From positions 620,001-684,000 of the forward strand of contig NZ_LKST01000002.1 in the NCBI RefSeq assembly GCF_001412105.1: 64,000 nt of DNA, in the 5' to 3' direction. Of this stretch, positions 8,605 to 19,445 are shown one piece after another. Source of the DNA: Corynebacterium oculi. Its GTDB lineage: Bacteria > Actinomycetota > Actinomycetes > Mycobacteriales > Mycobacteriaceae. Every line of letters starts with the position of its first letter. Positions within the stretch are counted from its first letter, which is position 1. Position numbers and translations under genes: made by a program. The notes beneath the pieces were generated by a model. It saw only the letters and a list, made by a program, of their open reading frames with translations, had not been told where the DNA came from and searched no databases.

Positions 8605-9966
8605 ATGCGCAAGCGCGTTTCCGCCGCCGCCATTTCCTTTGCGCTGGCTGGCTCGGCCTTTGCCACCCCCCTCGCTTTTGCCGAGGACGAGGAAGTACCC
8701 ACCGTTGAGGTCACGGAGGCCGCAGAGGCCGACCTGACCGATGAGGCCGCCGAGGTCGCCGAGGAAACCACCCCCCGGGCCACCACCACCGCCGAGAGCG
8801 CCACGGTTTCCCTGAGCTACGGCACCGATAACAAGGTGGAGATCCCCTGGAACACCGAGCAGGAGTTCGAGGTCGAGGGCACCGTTCCCGCCAACGCAAA
8901 GTTCATCGCCCCCGAGGAGAAGGTGGACGGCTGGGAGTACAAGGTCGATGAAAAGACCGGCAAGCTGACCATCAAGGCCGAGGAGAGCCGCCGTCCTGGC
9001 TCCACCCTGACCCTGCCGATCCTGGTGAGCGGCACCAGGACCATCACGCAGATCGACGTAGTGGCTACCGTGGTCAAGGGCGAGACCTCCCAGAACGAGG
9101 GGGTGACCTTCACCTACCCGGAGGAGTTCACCGAGATCGCTCCCGGCGATTCCGCCACCATCGAGCCCACCGTGGAGGGCGAGATCCCCGAAGGCACCGA
9201 GTTCGTGATGAACGAGAAGAACTCGGACGGCTGGACCTTCAAGGTGGACGATAAGGGCGCGGTCACCGCCACCCTGCCGGAGGACGCCAAGATCGGCCGC
9301 ACCTGGACGATGGGCCTGATCGCCGTGTTCCCCGACGGCACCACCCAGGAGTACAAGGTTCCCGTGAAGGCCGTGGCCTCCGAGGATTCCCCCAGCAAGA
9401 ACCTGGAGCTGAGCTACGAGGACTTTGAGGTTCCCTTCGGCGGCGAGGCCACCCAGGAGATCACCGTCGAGGGCGGCGAACTGAAGGACGCCACCTTCGA
9501 GTTGGTTCACGAGTCCTACGCGGGCCTGGACTTTGCCATTGATTCTGCCTCCGGCGAACTGACCGTGAAGGCCGGCGAGGCCAAGCGCGGCACCGGCGTG
9601 TGGGTTCCCATCAAGGTCACCTACTCCGACGGCTCCACCGCCTATGTGGTTTTCCACGCCACCGTGGGCGCCCCGGAGAACCCGATGGCCGAGGCCCAGG
9701 AGAACGCTCCGGCCTACGAGGACGTGGAGCTTGCCGCAGGTGAGTCCGTGGAGGTCAAGCAGAGCGGTTCCGTGCCCGAGGGCACCCGATACATCGCCCC
9801 GACCACCGAGGATACCGATTGGACCGTGGACGTGGCCGAAGACGGTACCGCCACTGTGACGGCTCCGGCCGGTACGGTGAAGGGCTCCAAGCTCTTCATC
9901 CCGGTGATCGTGAAGTACATCGACGGTTCCACCGAGTCCGTTCGCTTTACCGCCACGGTGAAGTAA
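8605..9966 (+). CDS. Secreted protein with four Rib/YPDG-like repeat domains
   Basis: This is a 453-residue exported protein. A signal peptide (MRKRVSAAAISFALAGSAFA) is followed by an acidic linker. Four beta-rich repeats of about 85-90 residues then start near residues 65, 165, 265 and 365. Each repeat contains a YDGS/FPDGT-type strand followed by a VPVKA/FTATV strand, as in Rib/alpha-like or YPDG surface repeats. There is no LPxTG motif or membrane anchor, so it is probably secreted or held noncovalently. An AAGGAAG ribosome binding site precedes ATG 8605. The start codon further upstream is not supported. Its function is unknown, and surface adhesion is a guess. Confidence 0.65.
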   Translation: MRKRVSAAAISFALAGSAFATPLAFAEDEEVPTVEVTEAAEADLTDEAAEVAEETTPRATTTAESATVSLSYGTDNKVEIPWNTEQEFEVEGTVPANAKFIAPEEKVDGWEYKVDEKTGKLTIKAEESRRPGSTLTLPILVSGTRTITQIDVVATVVKGETSQNEGVTFTYPEEFTEIAPGDSATIEPTVEGEIPEGTEFVMNEKNSDGWTFKVDDKGAVTATLPEDAKIGRTWTMGLIAVFPDGTTQEYKVPVKAVASEDSPSKNLELSYEDFEVPFGGEATQEITVEGGELKDATFELVHESYAGLDFAIDSASGELTVKAGEAKRGTGVWVPIKVTYSDGSTAYVVFHATVGAPENPMAEAQENAPAYEDVELAAGESVEVKQSGSVPEGTRYIAPTTEDTDWTVDVAEDGTATVTAPAGTVKGSKLFIPVIVKYIDGSTESVRFTATVK

Positions 9967-9985
9967 GCTTCCTCTTTCAGGAACG

Positions 9986-10013
9986 ACCGCCGCGCCGAGC
10001 GCGGCGGTTTTTT
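9986..10013 (+). terminator. Rho-independent terminator after the repeat-protein gene
   Basis: A GC-rich stem (CCGCCGCGC paired with GCGCGGCGG, 3-nt loop) is followed by six T residues. It starts 20 bp after the stop codon of the secreted repeat protein. Confidence 0.9.
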
Positions 10014-10111
10014 CATGCCTACGCTTGTTCCCGGTGCGCTATTTGAGTAGAATTGAGGTTGTTGTGGTTGCAGTTAATTTTGTGACATTTGCTGTGGCGG
10101 AAGAGCCGCAA

Positions 10112-10150
10112 CCTATAGCGATTTCCGTTGTTGATATTCCCCACTATAGG
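10112..10150. repeat. CCTATAG / CTATAGG inverted repeat in intergenic region
   Basis: Perfect 7-bp arms at 10112-10118 and 10144-10150 flank a 25-nt AT-richer spacer, 54 bp upstream of the DUF6918 start. It may be an operator or a chance repeat. Confidence 0.3.
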
Positions 10151-10203
10151 AATGCTAACCGTGGGAATCGCCTTTTTCTTTCCTCGCACATTCAGGAGCA
10201 CCC

Positions 10204-10641
10204 ATGACCACCCTGCACTCCATTCTTGATGATCCCCAGCGTTCCACGGCCATCGCGGAACTCGCCGCCTTCGCGGAAAAGGTGGCCCGGAGCCAATCAG
10301 GAATGACCGGCATCACCCTCAAAACCGGCCTGAAGGCCGCCCGCAAGATAGATTCTGAAATCGTCCCGCGCGGGGTCTCCCGCCTCCTGCCGGACGTGGT
10401 GGAGGCCCTCACCCCGCTGTGGCAGGAATATGCGGACTCCACCGCACAGGGCTTTGGTACACACTTGGAGTCCCACTCCTCGCGGGCCATTGATGCGCTC
10501 CTCGCCGTGGCCGACCGCCACGCCGAAAAACTGGGCGGGCCGCTGGGAACCGCCTATTCCGCCCTACGCGGCAAGGCGAGCACCATCATTGAACCCACCC
10601 TGCCCGAACTAGGCGCGATCCTGGAAAAGCACGCGGCCTAG
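10204..10641 (+). CDS. DUF6918 family protein
   Basis: This 145-residue, mainly helical soluble protein matches the general pattern of the actinobacterial DUF6918 family: a short N-terminal segment, a KTGLKAARKI helix, and a C-terminal YSALRGKAS...LPELGAILEKHA segment. An AGGAGC site precedes ATG 10204. Its end overlaps the convergent dehydrogenase gene by 4 bp. No function is known. Confidence 0.65.
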   Translation: MTTLHSILDDPQRSTAIAELAAFAEKVARSQSGMTGITLKTGLKAARKIDSEIVPRGVSRLLPDVVEALTPLWQEYADSTAQGFGTHLESHSSRAIDALLAVADRHAEKLGGPLGTAYSALRGKASTIIEPTLPELGAILEKHAA

Positions 10642-12086
10642 ACCGCAATATACCGCGTATCCAGGTATTCCTCTATCCCCTCGATGCCGCCCTCACGGCC
10701 GAAACCGGACTCCTTGATACCCCCGAAGGGGGCGGCGGGATCCGAGATCACGCCCCTGTTGATCCCCACCATGCCCGCCCGGAGATTCTCCGCGAGGTAC
10801 CGGGCCGTGTCCAGGCTGCGGCTAAAACCATACGCGGCCAGTCCAAAATCGGTGTTATTAGCCAGCGCCACCCCCTCCTCCAGCGTGGCAAAGGTGCTCA
10901 CCGTGGCCACTGGTCCAAAGATCTCCTCATGCAGAATCCGCGCGTCCTCGGGAATATCCACCACCACGGTGGCCGGGTAAAACCAGCCTGAGCGATCAGG
11001 AATCTCCCCACCCGTGGTCACCCTGGCTCCCATGTCCACGGCCTCGCGTACCAGCTCAGCCACCTTATCGCGCTGTTCGCGCGTAATCATGGGGCCCAGA
11101 TTTACCCCCTCCTCTAGGCCATGTCCACACCGGATCGCCGCCATTCTTGCGCTCAGCCTCCGGCTGAACTCCTCCGCTACCGCCTCGTGCACCAGGAAAC
11201 GATTGGCTGCGATGCATGCCTCCCCACCGTTGCGCATCTTGGCCTGCATGGCGGCGTCGATAGTAAGGTCCATGTCCGCGTCCTCCGCCACCACGAAGGC
11301 CGCGTTGCCGCCTAACTCCATGGAGGTGCGCAGCAGGTTCTCCGCGGACTGCCTGACCAGGTGCTTGCCCACCCCGGTGGAGCCGGTAAACGTGATCTTG
11401 CGTAGCCGCTTATCCGCCATGAGTGTGGAGGACACCCCCGAGGAATCGGTGGTGGGAAGGATGGAGACCAGGCCGGAGCATTCCGCAGGCAGCGCCTCAC
11501 GCAACACATCCCCCAGTAGCAGCATGGTCAAGGGGGTTTCCTTGGCCGGCTTCACGATGATCGGGCAGCCGGCCGCCAGGGCCGGGGCAATCTTGCGTGT
11601 GGCCATCGCCAGCGGGAAGTTCCACGGGGTGATGGCCAAAACCGGGCCGACGGGCGCGCGCGTGACCAAGATTGATCCGTTTCCGGCGGGAGCCTGCTGG
11701 AAGCGACCGGGCCACCGCACTGCCTCCTCCGCAAACCAGCGGAAGTACTCGTTGCCATAGGCCACCTCCCCGCGGGATTCCGCCAGGGGCTTACCCATCT
11801 CTAGCGTCATCACGCGAGCGAAGTCCTCCCCACGCTGCTCAACGCCCCGGAAGATCCGGCCGAGAACCTGGGACTTTTCCCGAGGCGATACCTCCGCCCA
11901 CCGCTGCTGCGCGGTCACAGCGGCGTCGAGAGCCGCGAGGGCGTCGGGCGCAGAGGCGTCCGCAACCCGGGTGAGAACCTCCCCGGTTGCGGGGTCGTGC
12001 ACCTCAAATGTCGCGCCACCCGTGGCCGGGCGCTGCCGCGCCCCGATCCAGAGATCCGTGGGTATATCGGCTGGTAATAGCGTCAT
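10638..12086 (-). CDS. gabD: NAD(P)-dependent succinate-semialdehyde dehydrogenase type
   Basis: This is an aldehyde dehydrogenase superfamily enzyme of 482 residues, closest in pattern to succinate-semialdehyde dehydrogenases, which make succinate from succinic semialdehyde. The general base Glu lies in SMELGGNAAF at about 257, the nucleophilic Cys in GEACIAANRF at about 291, and the cofactor motif FTGSTGVGK is complete. ATG 12086 follows a GGTGGG site, and an in-frame GTG at 12095 is the alternative. There is no GABA aminotransferase next to it, so the exact aldehyde is uncertain. It is divergent from the membrane protein at 12111. Confidence 0.8.
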   Translation of the reverse strand: MTLLPADIPTDLWIGARQRPATGGATFEVHDPATGEVLTRVADASAPDALAALDAAVTAQQRWAEVSPREKSQVLGRIFRGVEQRGEDFARVMTLEMGKPLAESRGEVAYGNEYFRWFAEEAVRWPGRFQQAPAGNGSILVTRAPVGPVLAITPWNFPLAMATRKIAPALAAGCPIIVKPAKETPLTMLLLGDVLREALPAECSGLVSILPTTDSSGVSSTLMADKRLRKITFTGSTGVGKHLVRQSAENLLRTSMELGGNAAFVVAEDADMDLTIDAAMQAKMRNGGEACIAANRFLVHEAVAEEFSRRLSARMAAIRCGHGLEEGVNLGPMITREQRDKVAELVREAVDMGARVTTGGEIPDRSGWFYPATVVVDIPEDARILHEEIFGPVATVSTFATLEEGVALANNTDFGLAAYGFSRSLDTARYLAENLRAGMVGINRGVISDPAAPFGGIKESGFGREGGIEGIEEYLDTRYIAV

Positions 12087-12110
12087 GAGGCCCACCGTAC
12101 ACTTGGCACC

Positions 12111-12893
12111 ATGAAGGCCTTATTCCGCTCGATCCTCCTGGGGGCCATCGCCGGTGAGGTTCTGCTGGTCACCCTCACCCTGACCTCCCATTCCCCGCCC
12201 ACGTGGCTTTTCTTCCTCATCCTCGGGGTACTGCTTCTTGCCCTTGCTCTCCCGCTGTCCTCGCTCCTACTTACCGCGAAAAAGGAACGCAATTGGATTC
12301 GAGCCATTGACCGCACCGCCACCCGCTTTGGAATACCGCGCAAGGCATTGAGTTATTGGGTATCCGAGGTACTCATGCTCGGTGGCTTTCTGCGCAAACA
12401 ACCCCGGGGCACCGCCTTTGGATATGCCGGGCCGCTGCGCATCATCGTGTGGGCGATCAGCGCCCTGGTGATCGTGGAAATAGCCGTGGTACACATGCTC
12501 CTGACTAACACAGGGTGGCGAATAATCCTCGCGGTGCTGAGCCTCTACGGCCTGTGGGTGCTGCTGGGATTCTACGCCAGCCAGCGCCACCGGCCGCATA
12601 GCCTCACCGAGGAAAACCTGACGCTGCGCTCCGGGCATCGCTTTGAACTGGTAATTCCCCGGAATCTCATCGCCCGCTCCGGTGCCCAACGGCCCGGAGA
12701 TGGGGCAAGCATTAGCGTGGATGAGGCGGGACTGTGCCGCCTTCCGGTGCTCAACCAGGTAAACACCGTGGTGGAATTGGCGGAGCCGGTGGTGGCCCGC
12801 GATCTCTTACTCGGAGAGATTCCCGTGCGGCGGGTGGAGTTCTCCTGCGATGAGCGGGACGAACTCCTGGCCCGTCTGGGCCCCCGCGCTTAA
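12111..12893 (+). CDS. Membrane protein of unknown function
   Basis: This 260-residue protein has two N-terminal membrane segments (about residues 5-25 and 30-55), a cytoplasmic loop with basic residues, two more segments (about 108-130 and 137-157), and a soluble C-terminal domain of about 100 residues. I recognise no enzyme motif. It starts 25 bp from the divergent dehydrogenase gene and converges on gyrB. Confidence 0.6.
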   Translation: MKALFRSILLGAIAGEVLLVTLTLTSHSPPTWLFFLILGVLLLALALPLSSLLLTAKKERNWIRAIDRTATRFGIPRKALSYWVSEVLMLGGFLRKQPRGTAFGYAGPLRIIVWAISALVIVEIAVVHMLLTNTGWRIILAVLSLYGLWVLLGFYASQRHRPHSLTEENLTLRSGHRFELVIPRNLIARSGAQRPGDGASISVDEAGLCRLPVLNQVNTVVELAEPVVARDLLLGEIPVRRVEFSCDERDELLARLGPRA

Positions 12894-12912
12894 CGACGCC
12901 GCTATACGTCCG

Positions 12913-15000
<2,088 letters not shown>

Positions 15001-15103
15001 TCATTCTACACGCACGTACCCCGCCCCGGAACCACACCATCAATGCGTTGAAGCGGCTTTCTCGTCCGCCTGCGTGGTAGTCACCCCCGCGTGAGAATGA
15101 CGG

Positions 15104-15790
15104 CTACCCGTAGGTATCGCGGGGACCCCGGCCCGCGACGTGCAGCGCACCATGACGCCACGAGGGAGCCTTGGGGCCAAAAATCTTCAACTTCGTGATC
15201 CCATCCGGCCCCACCTTGGCGGCGATAGTACGCAGAATCTCACGCTGCATCATGCGCAGATTCGTGGCCCAGGCGGTGGAATCGCAGGAAATGAACAACG
15301 TGCTTCCCTTCAACATCTCCACCGTGGTGTGCGCGGCGATCTTCTCCCCCACCAACTCCGGCCAATGGCCCGTCACCCACCCGCCGGCGATCTCGCGCGT
15401 CCACCCGCGATGACGGATCTCCCGGCTCACGATGCTCCCCAGCGTATCGACGTCCCGACGCCGCGGGAGCCTGCGCCCGTCCGGGCCCGTGGGAATACCG
15501 CGCCGCCTGCGACCCCCCGCGCGTGGTGATTTCTGAGTGGTTTTCTGGCCCTGGGAGTCTCCGCTCAGCCCCGGTACTCGCACCTGCCTCTCGTTCCCTT
15601 CGCCACCGGGTTCCTGAAGATCGCCGAGGATATTGCCCCTATGTACTGTGCTGCCTTTGTCTCCCGCGCCCCGGCCCCGTTGCAGGGATAAATCGGGCAC
15701 CGAGCCATTGCGCTTAAGCGCCGCGCTGCGCATAGCCGCAAAGGCCTGCCCGATGGGATCGCTGGTACCGCTCGGACTTCCGCTAGGCAT
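15104..15790 (-). CDS. dciA: DciA-type helicase-associated protein (DUF721)
   Basis: This 228-residue protein has the C-terminal DUF721 domain from about residue 110 to 220 ([20 protein letters not shown], then [14 protein letters not shown]), preceded by a disordered basic region. DciA proteins load or support the replicative helicase DnaB at the origin in bacteria without DnaC. ATG 15790 overlaps the recF stop by 8 bp, so the genes are coupled, and the upstream extension is simply recF in another frame. Confidence 0.85.
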   Translation of the reverse strand: MPSGSPSGTSDPIGQAFAAMRSAALKRNGSVPDLSLQRGRGAGDKGSTVHRGNILGDLQEPGGEGNERQVRVPGLSGDSQGQKTTQKSPRAGGRRRRGIPTGPDGRRLPRRRDVDTLGSIVSREIRHRGWTREIAGGWVTGHWPELVGEKIAAHTTVEMLKGSTLFISCDSTAWATNLRMMQREILRTIAAKVGPDGITKLKIFGPKAPSWRHGALHVAGRGPRDTYG

Positions 15791-17321
15791 GCTCGGCTCC
15801 CTGGGTGGCGTCCGCGCCCTCGCTGGATGTGGTTCCTCCGGTGTCGGCGGGTTTTTGAGCAAGATCGGTGATCAGTTTCGCGTGGTCGGGGGCTTCGGGA
15901 GAACTCGGGGCTAGTACGGAGTACCGCTGCGGGGCCTGGTGGTTAGATTCTTCTTTCCCCGCTGCGCGTACCTCAATGCGGTGGCTCGCCACCACCTTGC
16001 GGCTGAGATTCTCCGGCAGATCCTCGTCCACCGCCGCCGTAATCAGCACCTGCTCCGCCTGCGTGGCGAGATCCACCAGTTTGATCCGACGCTTGGCATC
16101 GAGCTCGGCAAAAACATCATCGAGAATGAGGATCGGATCCGAGCCCTCGCTACGCAACAAAGAGAACTCACCAAAACGCAGCGCGATGGCGAAAGACCAG
16201 GTTTCCCCGTGGCTGGCAAAGCCCTTGGCGGGCTGTTGGCCCAACAACAACTCCAGGTCATCGCGGTGCGGACCCACCAGGGACATACCGCGCTCAATCT
16301 CACGCTGACGCTTAGCCCCAAGTTCCGCAAGCATGGCAGCCTCAATCACCTCGCGCCGATTCCCGTCCGGGGACCCCTGTTTCTGCCCCGCGTTCACCGC
16401 ATGGGGTGGCCCCAACCGAGGCACTGCCGAGGCGAGGGGAGGATGTGTGTCCCCCGTGCCCGTGGTACCTGATTCTTCGGGGGTGCCGGAGGTCTCCCGC
16501 TCTGGGCAGCCCGATGCTTGCGTCATCTGTACGCCATGTTCTGAACTTTCGCTATGTTCAGCGTGCTCGATGTGATTGGTGCGCTTGGTGCTCGCAGGCA
16601 GGGATACCGAACACCGATAGCGCAAGGCTGCCGGACGCGATTCCGGGGCTAAAGAGGCATAGGCCTCATGAACCTCCACGTTAAGACGACGCACCAACTC
16701 CTGGCGGGCCACGATGAGCTGCGAACCCAGATAGGCCAGGTGGCCGTCCCAGGCGTCCAACGTACCGAGGGCCGCCGCACCCTCCTCCGAGGAATAGCCC
16801 CGGCGCAGCGCGTGCTGCGCGGACTTTAATAAAGCATTACGCTGCTTTAACACCTTGTCGTAGTCCGCCTTCACCCCCGCCAGGCGCGGCGAGCGAGTGG
16901 CAATGATGGCATCCATATAGCGGCGTCGTTCCGCAGGTTCCCCGCGCACAAGGGCCAAATCCTCGGGCGCGAAAAGCACTGTGCGCACCACACCCAGAAT
17001 CTCCCGAGGGCTTTTAAGGCGAGTGCGATTGATCTGCGCCTGATTGGCCGCATGGGGCTTAATCAACACGTGAGCGGTGAGTTCACGCCCCTGATTGATC
17101 GCGGTGACCGAGACCCGGGCGCTCCCCGCACCCACCCGCACCAGCGGGGCATCCTGGCTGACCCGGTGGGAGGATAAATGTGCCAGATACCCCACGGCCT
17201 CCACGATGTTGGTCTTGCCAAAGCCATTGCGGCCCACAAAGAGCGTGACCCCGGGCTGGAGGCCCAAGGATAACTGCGGCCAGGAGCGAAAATCCCGCAA
17301 GGACAATTCGGATAAGTACAT
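15783..17321 (-). CDS. recF: DNA replication/repair protein RecF with a central insertion
   Basis: RecF is an SMC-like ATPase that helps load RecA at gaps. Walker A is GRNGFGKT at residues 30-37 and the Walker B/D-loop is [13 protein letters not shown] at about 396-408. ATG 17321 follows GGAGGATCGGAAGAAG. The protein has 512 residues, clearly longer than the usual 360-400. A Glu/Ser/Thr/Gly-rich segment at about residues 246-322 interrupts the core between the SVSLPAS strand and the REVIEAAML helix, and about 60 residues are added at the C-terminus. Both extensions look disordered. Confidence 0.95.
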   Translation of the reverse strand: MYLSELSLRDFRSWPQLSLGLQPGVTLFVGRNGFGKTNIVEAVGYLAHLSSHRVSQDAPLVRVGAGSARVSVTAINQGRELTAHVLIKPHAANQAQINRTRLKSPREILGVVRTVLFAPEDLALVRGEPAERRRYMDAIIATRSPRLAGVKADYDKVLKQRNALLKSAQHALRRGYSSEEGAAALGTLDAWDGHLAYLGSQLIVARQELVRRLNVEVHEAYASLAPESRPAALRYRCSVSLPASTKRTNHIEHAEHSESSEHGVQMTQASGCPERETSGTPEESGTTGTGDTHPPLASAVPRLGPPHAVNAGQKQGSPDGNRREVIEAAMLAELGAKRQREIERGMSLVGPHRDDLELLLGQQPAKGFASHGETWSFAIALRFGEFSLLRSEGSDPILILDDVFAELDAKRRIKLVDLATQAEQVLITAAVDEDLPENLSRKVVASHRIEVRAAGKEESNHQAPQRYSVLAPSSPEAPDHAKLITDLAQKPADTGGTTSSEGADATQGAEHA

Positions 17322-17466
17322 CTTCTTCCGATCCTCCCCTCGTATGCCCTGCTTAACGTGGCTGACTGCACAGACGGGTGATCTCCCCGCACCGGCCTTA
17401 TCCTCCATCGAGTACGGCGCCGTACTCGGTGGTTCCTCTCTCCCCTACATCTTTCCTGCGATGTTC

Positions 17467-18654
17467 CTACTGTGGCAGGCGCACCGGCATGAGTAGGTAG
17501 GTGAAATACGTATCCGGCGTAGGAAAAACCCCCTCCTCGTTGCGCTGCGGCATCTCCTCCGGTTCCGGGATCATAATGGCGGGGCGGGAGGGCTCCGTGA
17601 AGCCAAAAACCACACGCTCCGTGTTCACCACCGCCAAACCGTCCTTGAGATAACCAGGATTGAAGGCGATGAGAAGTTCCTCGGCTCCCTGGAAAGCACA
17701 GGAAACCACCTCCTCCGCGTGGCCGGAATCATTGCCGCCGGCGGAGAGAATCACCTGCCCCTCGGAGAACTGCATGCGGATCTGCGCATTGCGATCCGTG
17801 ACCAAGGAAACGCGGCGAATGGCCTCCTGCAAGGGGGCGATCTCCACCAGGGCCATGGAGGTGTGATTCTTCGGCAATAGGGGTTGCACGTTAGGAAACT
17901 CGGCGTCAAGCAGGCGGGTGGTGGTCTCCCGATTATCGGTGTGAATACCAAACAGGCCCTCCCGGCCCACCTGATCCTCCGTGCCCACGGCGAAGTCAAT
18001 GGGATCGCCACGCTGCGCGTCCAGGGTGCGCGCGTTATCCAGGAGGGTCTTAGCCGGGATCAGAAGATTAACCTCCACGTCCTGCGCCGTGGGATTCCAC
18101 TCCAGCTTGCGCAGCGCCAACCGGAAGCGATCCGTGGCCGTGAGCGTCATATCCTTGCCCGCGGCCTTCATGTTCACGCCGGTGAGCATAGGAACCGTGT
18201 CATCCTTACCCGCGGCTGCGGCAACCTGCGTGACGGCCTCCGTGAACAACCTCGGGTCAATGGTGCCGGTGACTTCCGGCAAGGTGGGCAGCTGAGGATA
18301 ATCGTCCAACGGAATCAGGGGAAGCTCGAAGCGAGCCTGGCCGCAGGTCATCAGCACCTTGGAGCCCTCCACCGTCATGTCCACTTGCTTATTAGGCAGG
18401 CTACCGACGATCTCCGCGATGAGTTTGCCCGCCACGGCGATCCGTCCAGGACTCATCACCTCGGCGGATAACCGAACGCGGGTGGAAATCTCATAATCAA
18501 AGCCCGCCAGTTCCAGGCCATCCTCGTCCGCGTGAATCACCAATGCGCGCAGCACAGGCTGGGCCGGCTTAGAGGGCAAATTACGTGCCACCCACGCCAC
18601 GGCATCCCCGAGGTCATCCTTGGCTACTCGGAAGGAAACCTGCTCTGATTCCAT
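17467..18654 (-). CDS. dnaN: DNA polymerase III beta sliding clamp
   Basis: This 395-residue protein has the three-fold repeated clamp fold, starting FRVAKDDLGDAVAWVARNLP and ending in the expected hydrophobic YLLMPVRLPQ. It forms the ring that tethers the replicative polymerase. An AAGGAG site lies upstream of ATG 18654. It is separated from dnaA by a 790-bp intergenic region that carries DnaA boxes, and is followed by recF. Confidence 0.98.
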   Translation of the reverse strand: MESEQVSFRVAKDDLGDAVAWVARNLPSKPAQPVLRALVIHADEDGLELAGFDYEISTRVRLSAEVMSPGRIAVAGKLIAEIVGSLPNKQVDMTVEGSKVLMTCGQARFELPLIPLDDYPQLPTLPEVTGTIDPRLFTEAVTQVAAAAGKDDTVPMLTGVNMKAAGKDMTLTATDRFRLALRKLEWNPTAQDVEVNLLIPAKTLLDNARTLDAQRGDPIDFAVGTEDQVGREGLFGIHTDNRETTTRLLDAEFPNVQPLLPKNHTSMALVEIAPLQEAIRRVSLVTDRNAQIRMQFSEGQVILSAGGNDSGHAEEVVSCAFQGAEELLIAFNPGYLKDGLAVVNTERVVFGFTEPSRPAIMIPEPEEMPQRNEEGVFPTPDTYFTYLLMPVRLPQ

Positions 18655-18790
18655 GTTTTCTCAGCTCCTTGACCACAACGTGTGATTCGGGTGGACGTGT
18701 AGGCGCATCACACGATCCCGCGCGGTAAATAACAACATCTCCAAAGTACCGGGACACTCCCCCGGAGGGGCAAGTTTTGTCATTCCAGGC

Positions 18791-18808
18791 GCGGCGCTTC
18801 GGCGCCGC
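18791..18808. other. Tetraloop hairpin in the dnaN leader
   Basis: A perfect 7-bp stem GCGGCGC / GCGCCGC closes a TTCG tetraloop (CGAA when read on the dnaN strand), about 135 bp before the dnaN start. No T-run follows on either strand, so it is not a standard terminator. Confidence 0.5.
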
Positions 18809-18867
18809 TCGGTGCCCCGCCACGCGGAGGATTCGTGTCATTTCCTCACACCCCCTCTTTCCTCTAG

Positions 18868-19171
18868 GTAATTACAAGAAATGAAAGAGCAACAGCAGTA
18901 AGTCCTGTGCACTCTGTGGATGAGGCCTCAAATAACAAGGTAACGCCGTGATTCCGGGGTGTGAACCGAGATGTGGAGGGGCTGTGGAAAAACAGGGGTG
19001 GGTGTGGATAACTTGGGCCCGGCGGGATCTATCCCCACCTAGGGCTTGTTTGTACACAGATCATTCACAGTGCTCAGGGGTGTTATCCACATGGCTGAGC
19101 GGGGGTGTAGTGGGTGTCAAGGTGATGAACGTCATGGAGTTACATTCTTGTAATTACATGGGTGTGGATAA
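18868..19171. other. oriC: oriC region I (dnaA-dnaN intergenic): DnaA boxes bracketed by an inverted repeat
   Basis: Perfect 9-mer DnaA boxes (TTATCCACA or its complement) lie at 19003-19011, 19083-19091 and 19163-19171, each exactly 80 bp from the next. Near-consensus boxes (CTGTGGA) cluster around 18913, 18983 and 19174-19190. The 13-mer GTAATTACAAGAA at 18868-18880 recurs inverted at 19145-19157. The segment is AT-richer than its surroundings. The rest of the 18655-19445 gap holds the dnaN leader hairpin and, from 19200 to 19445, no gene or clear signal. Confidence 0.85.
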
Positions 19172-19445
19172 ATCTGTGGAAACTGTGGACAGGGTTGAAC
19201 AGAGCCGCTGATGATGCTGCTAGCGGGGTAATTTGGGGAGGGGTGAAGCCGGAAACCGGCGCTCGGTGCTGGTTTCTTGGGCTTCTTGATGTTGACGGAG
19301 ACGCGGTGGGGATTCTCCGGCGAGAGGCCGCGATGACGCTACGCCGCCATCATGCGGATCTTGCGGGCAGGGTGAAGCTGCGATGAATCAGGCTGTAGTT
19401 TGTGGCCCGGCGGCCCTACAACTGGCGCTACGGCATGTTTGCCAT

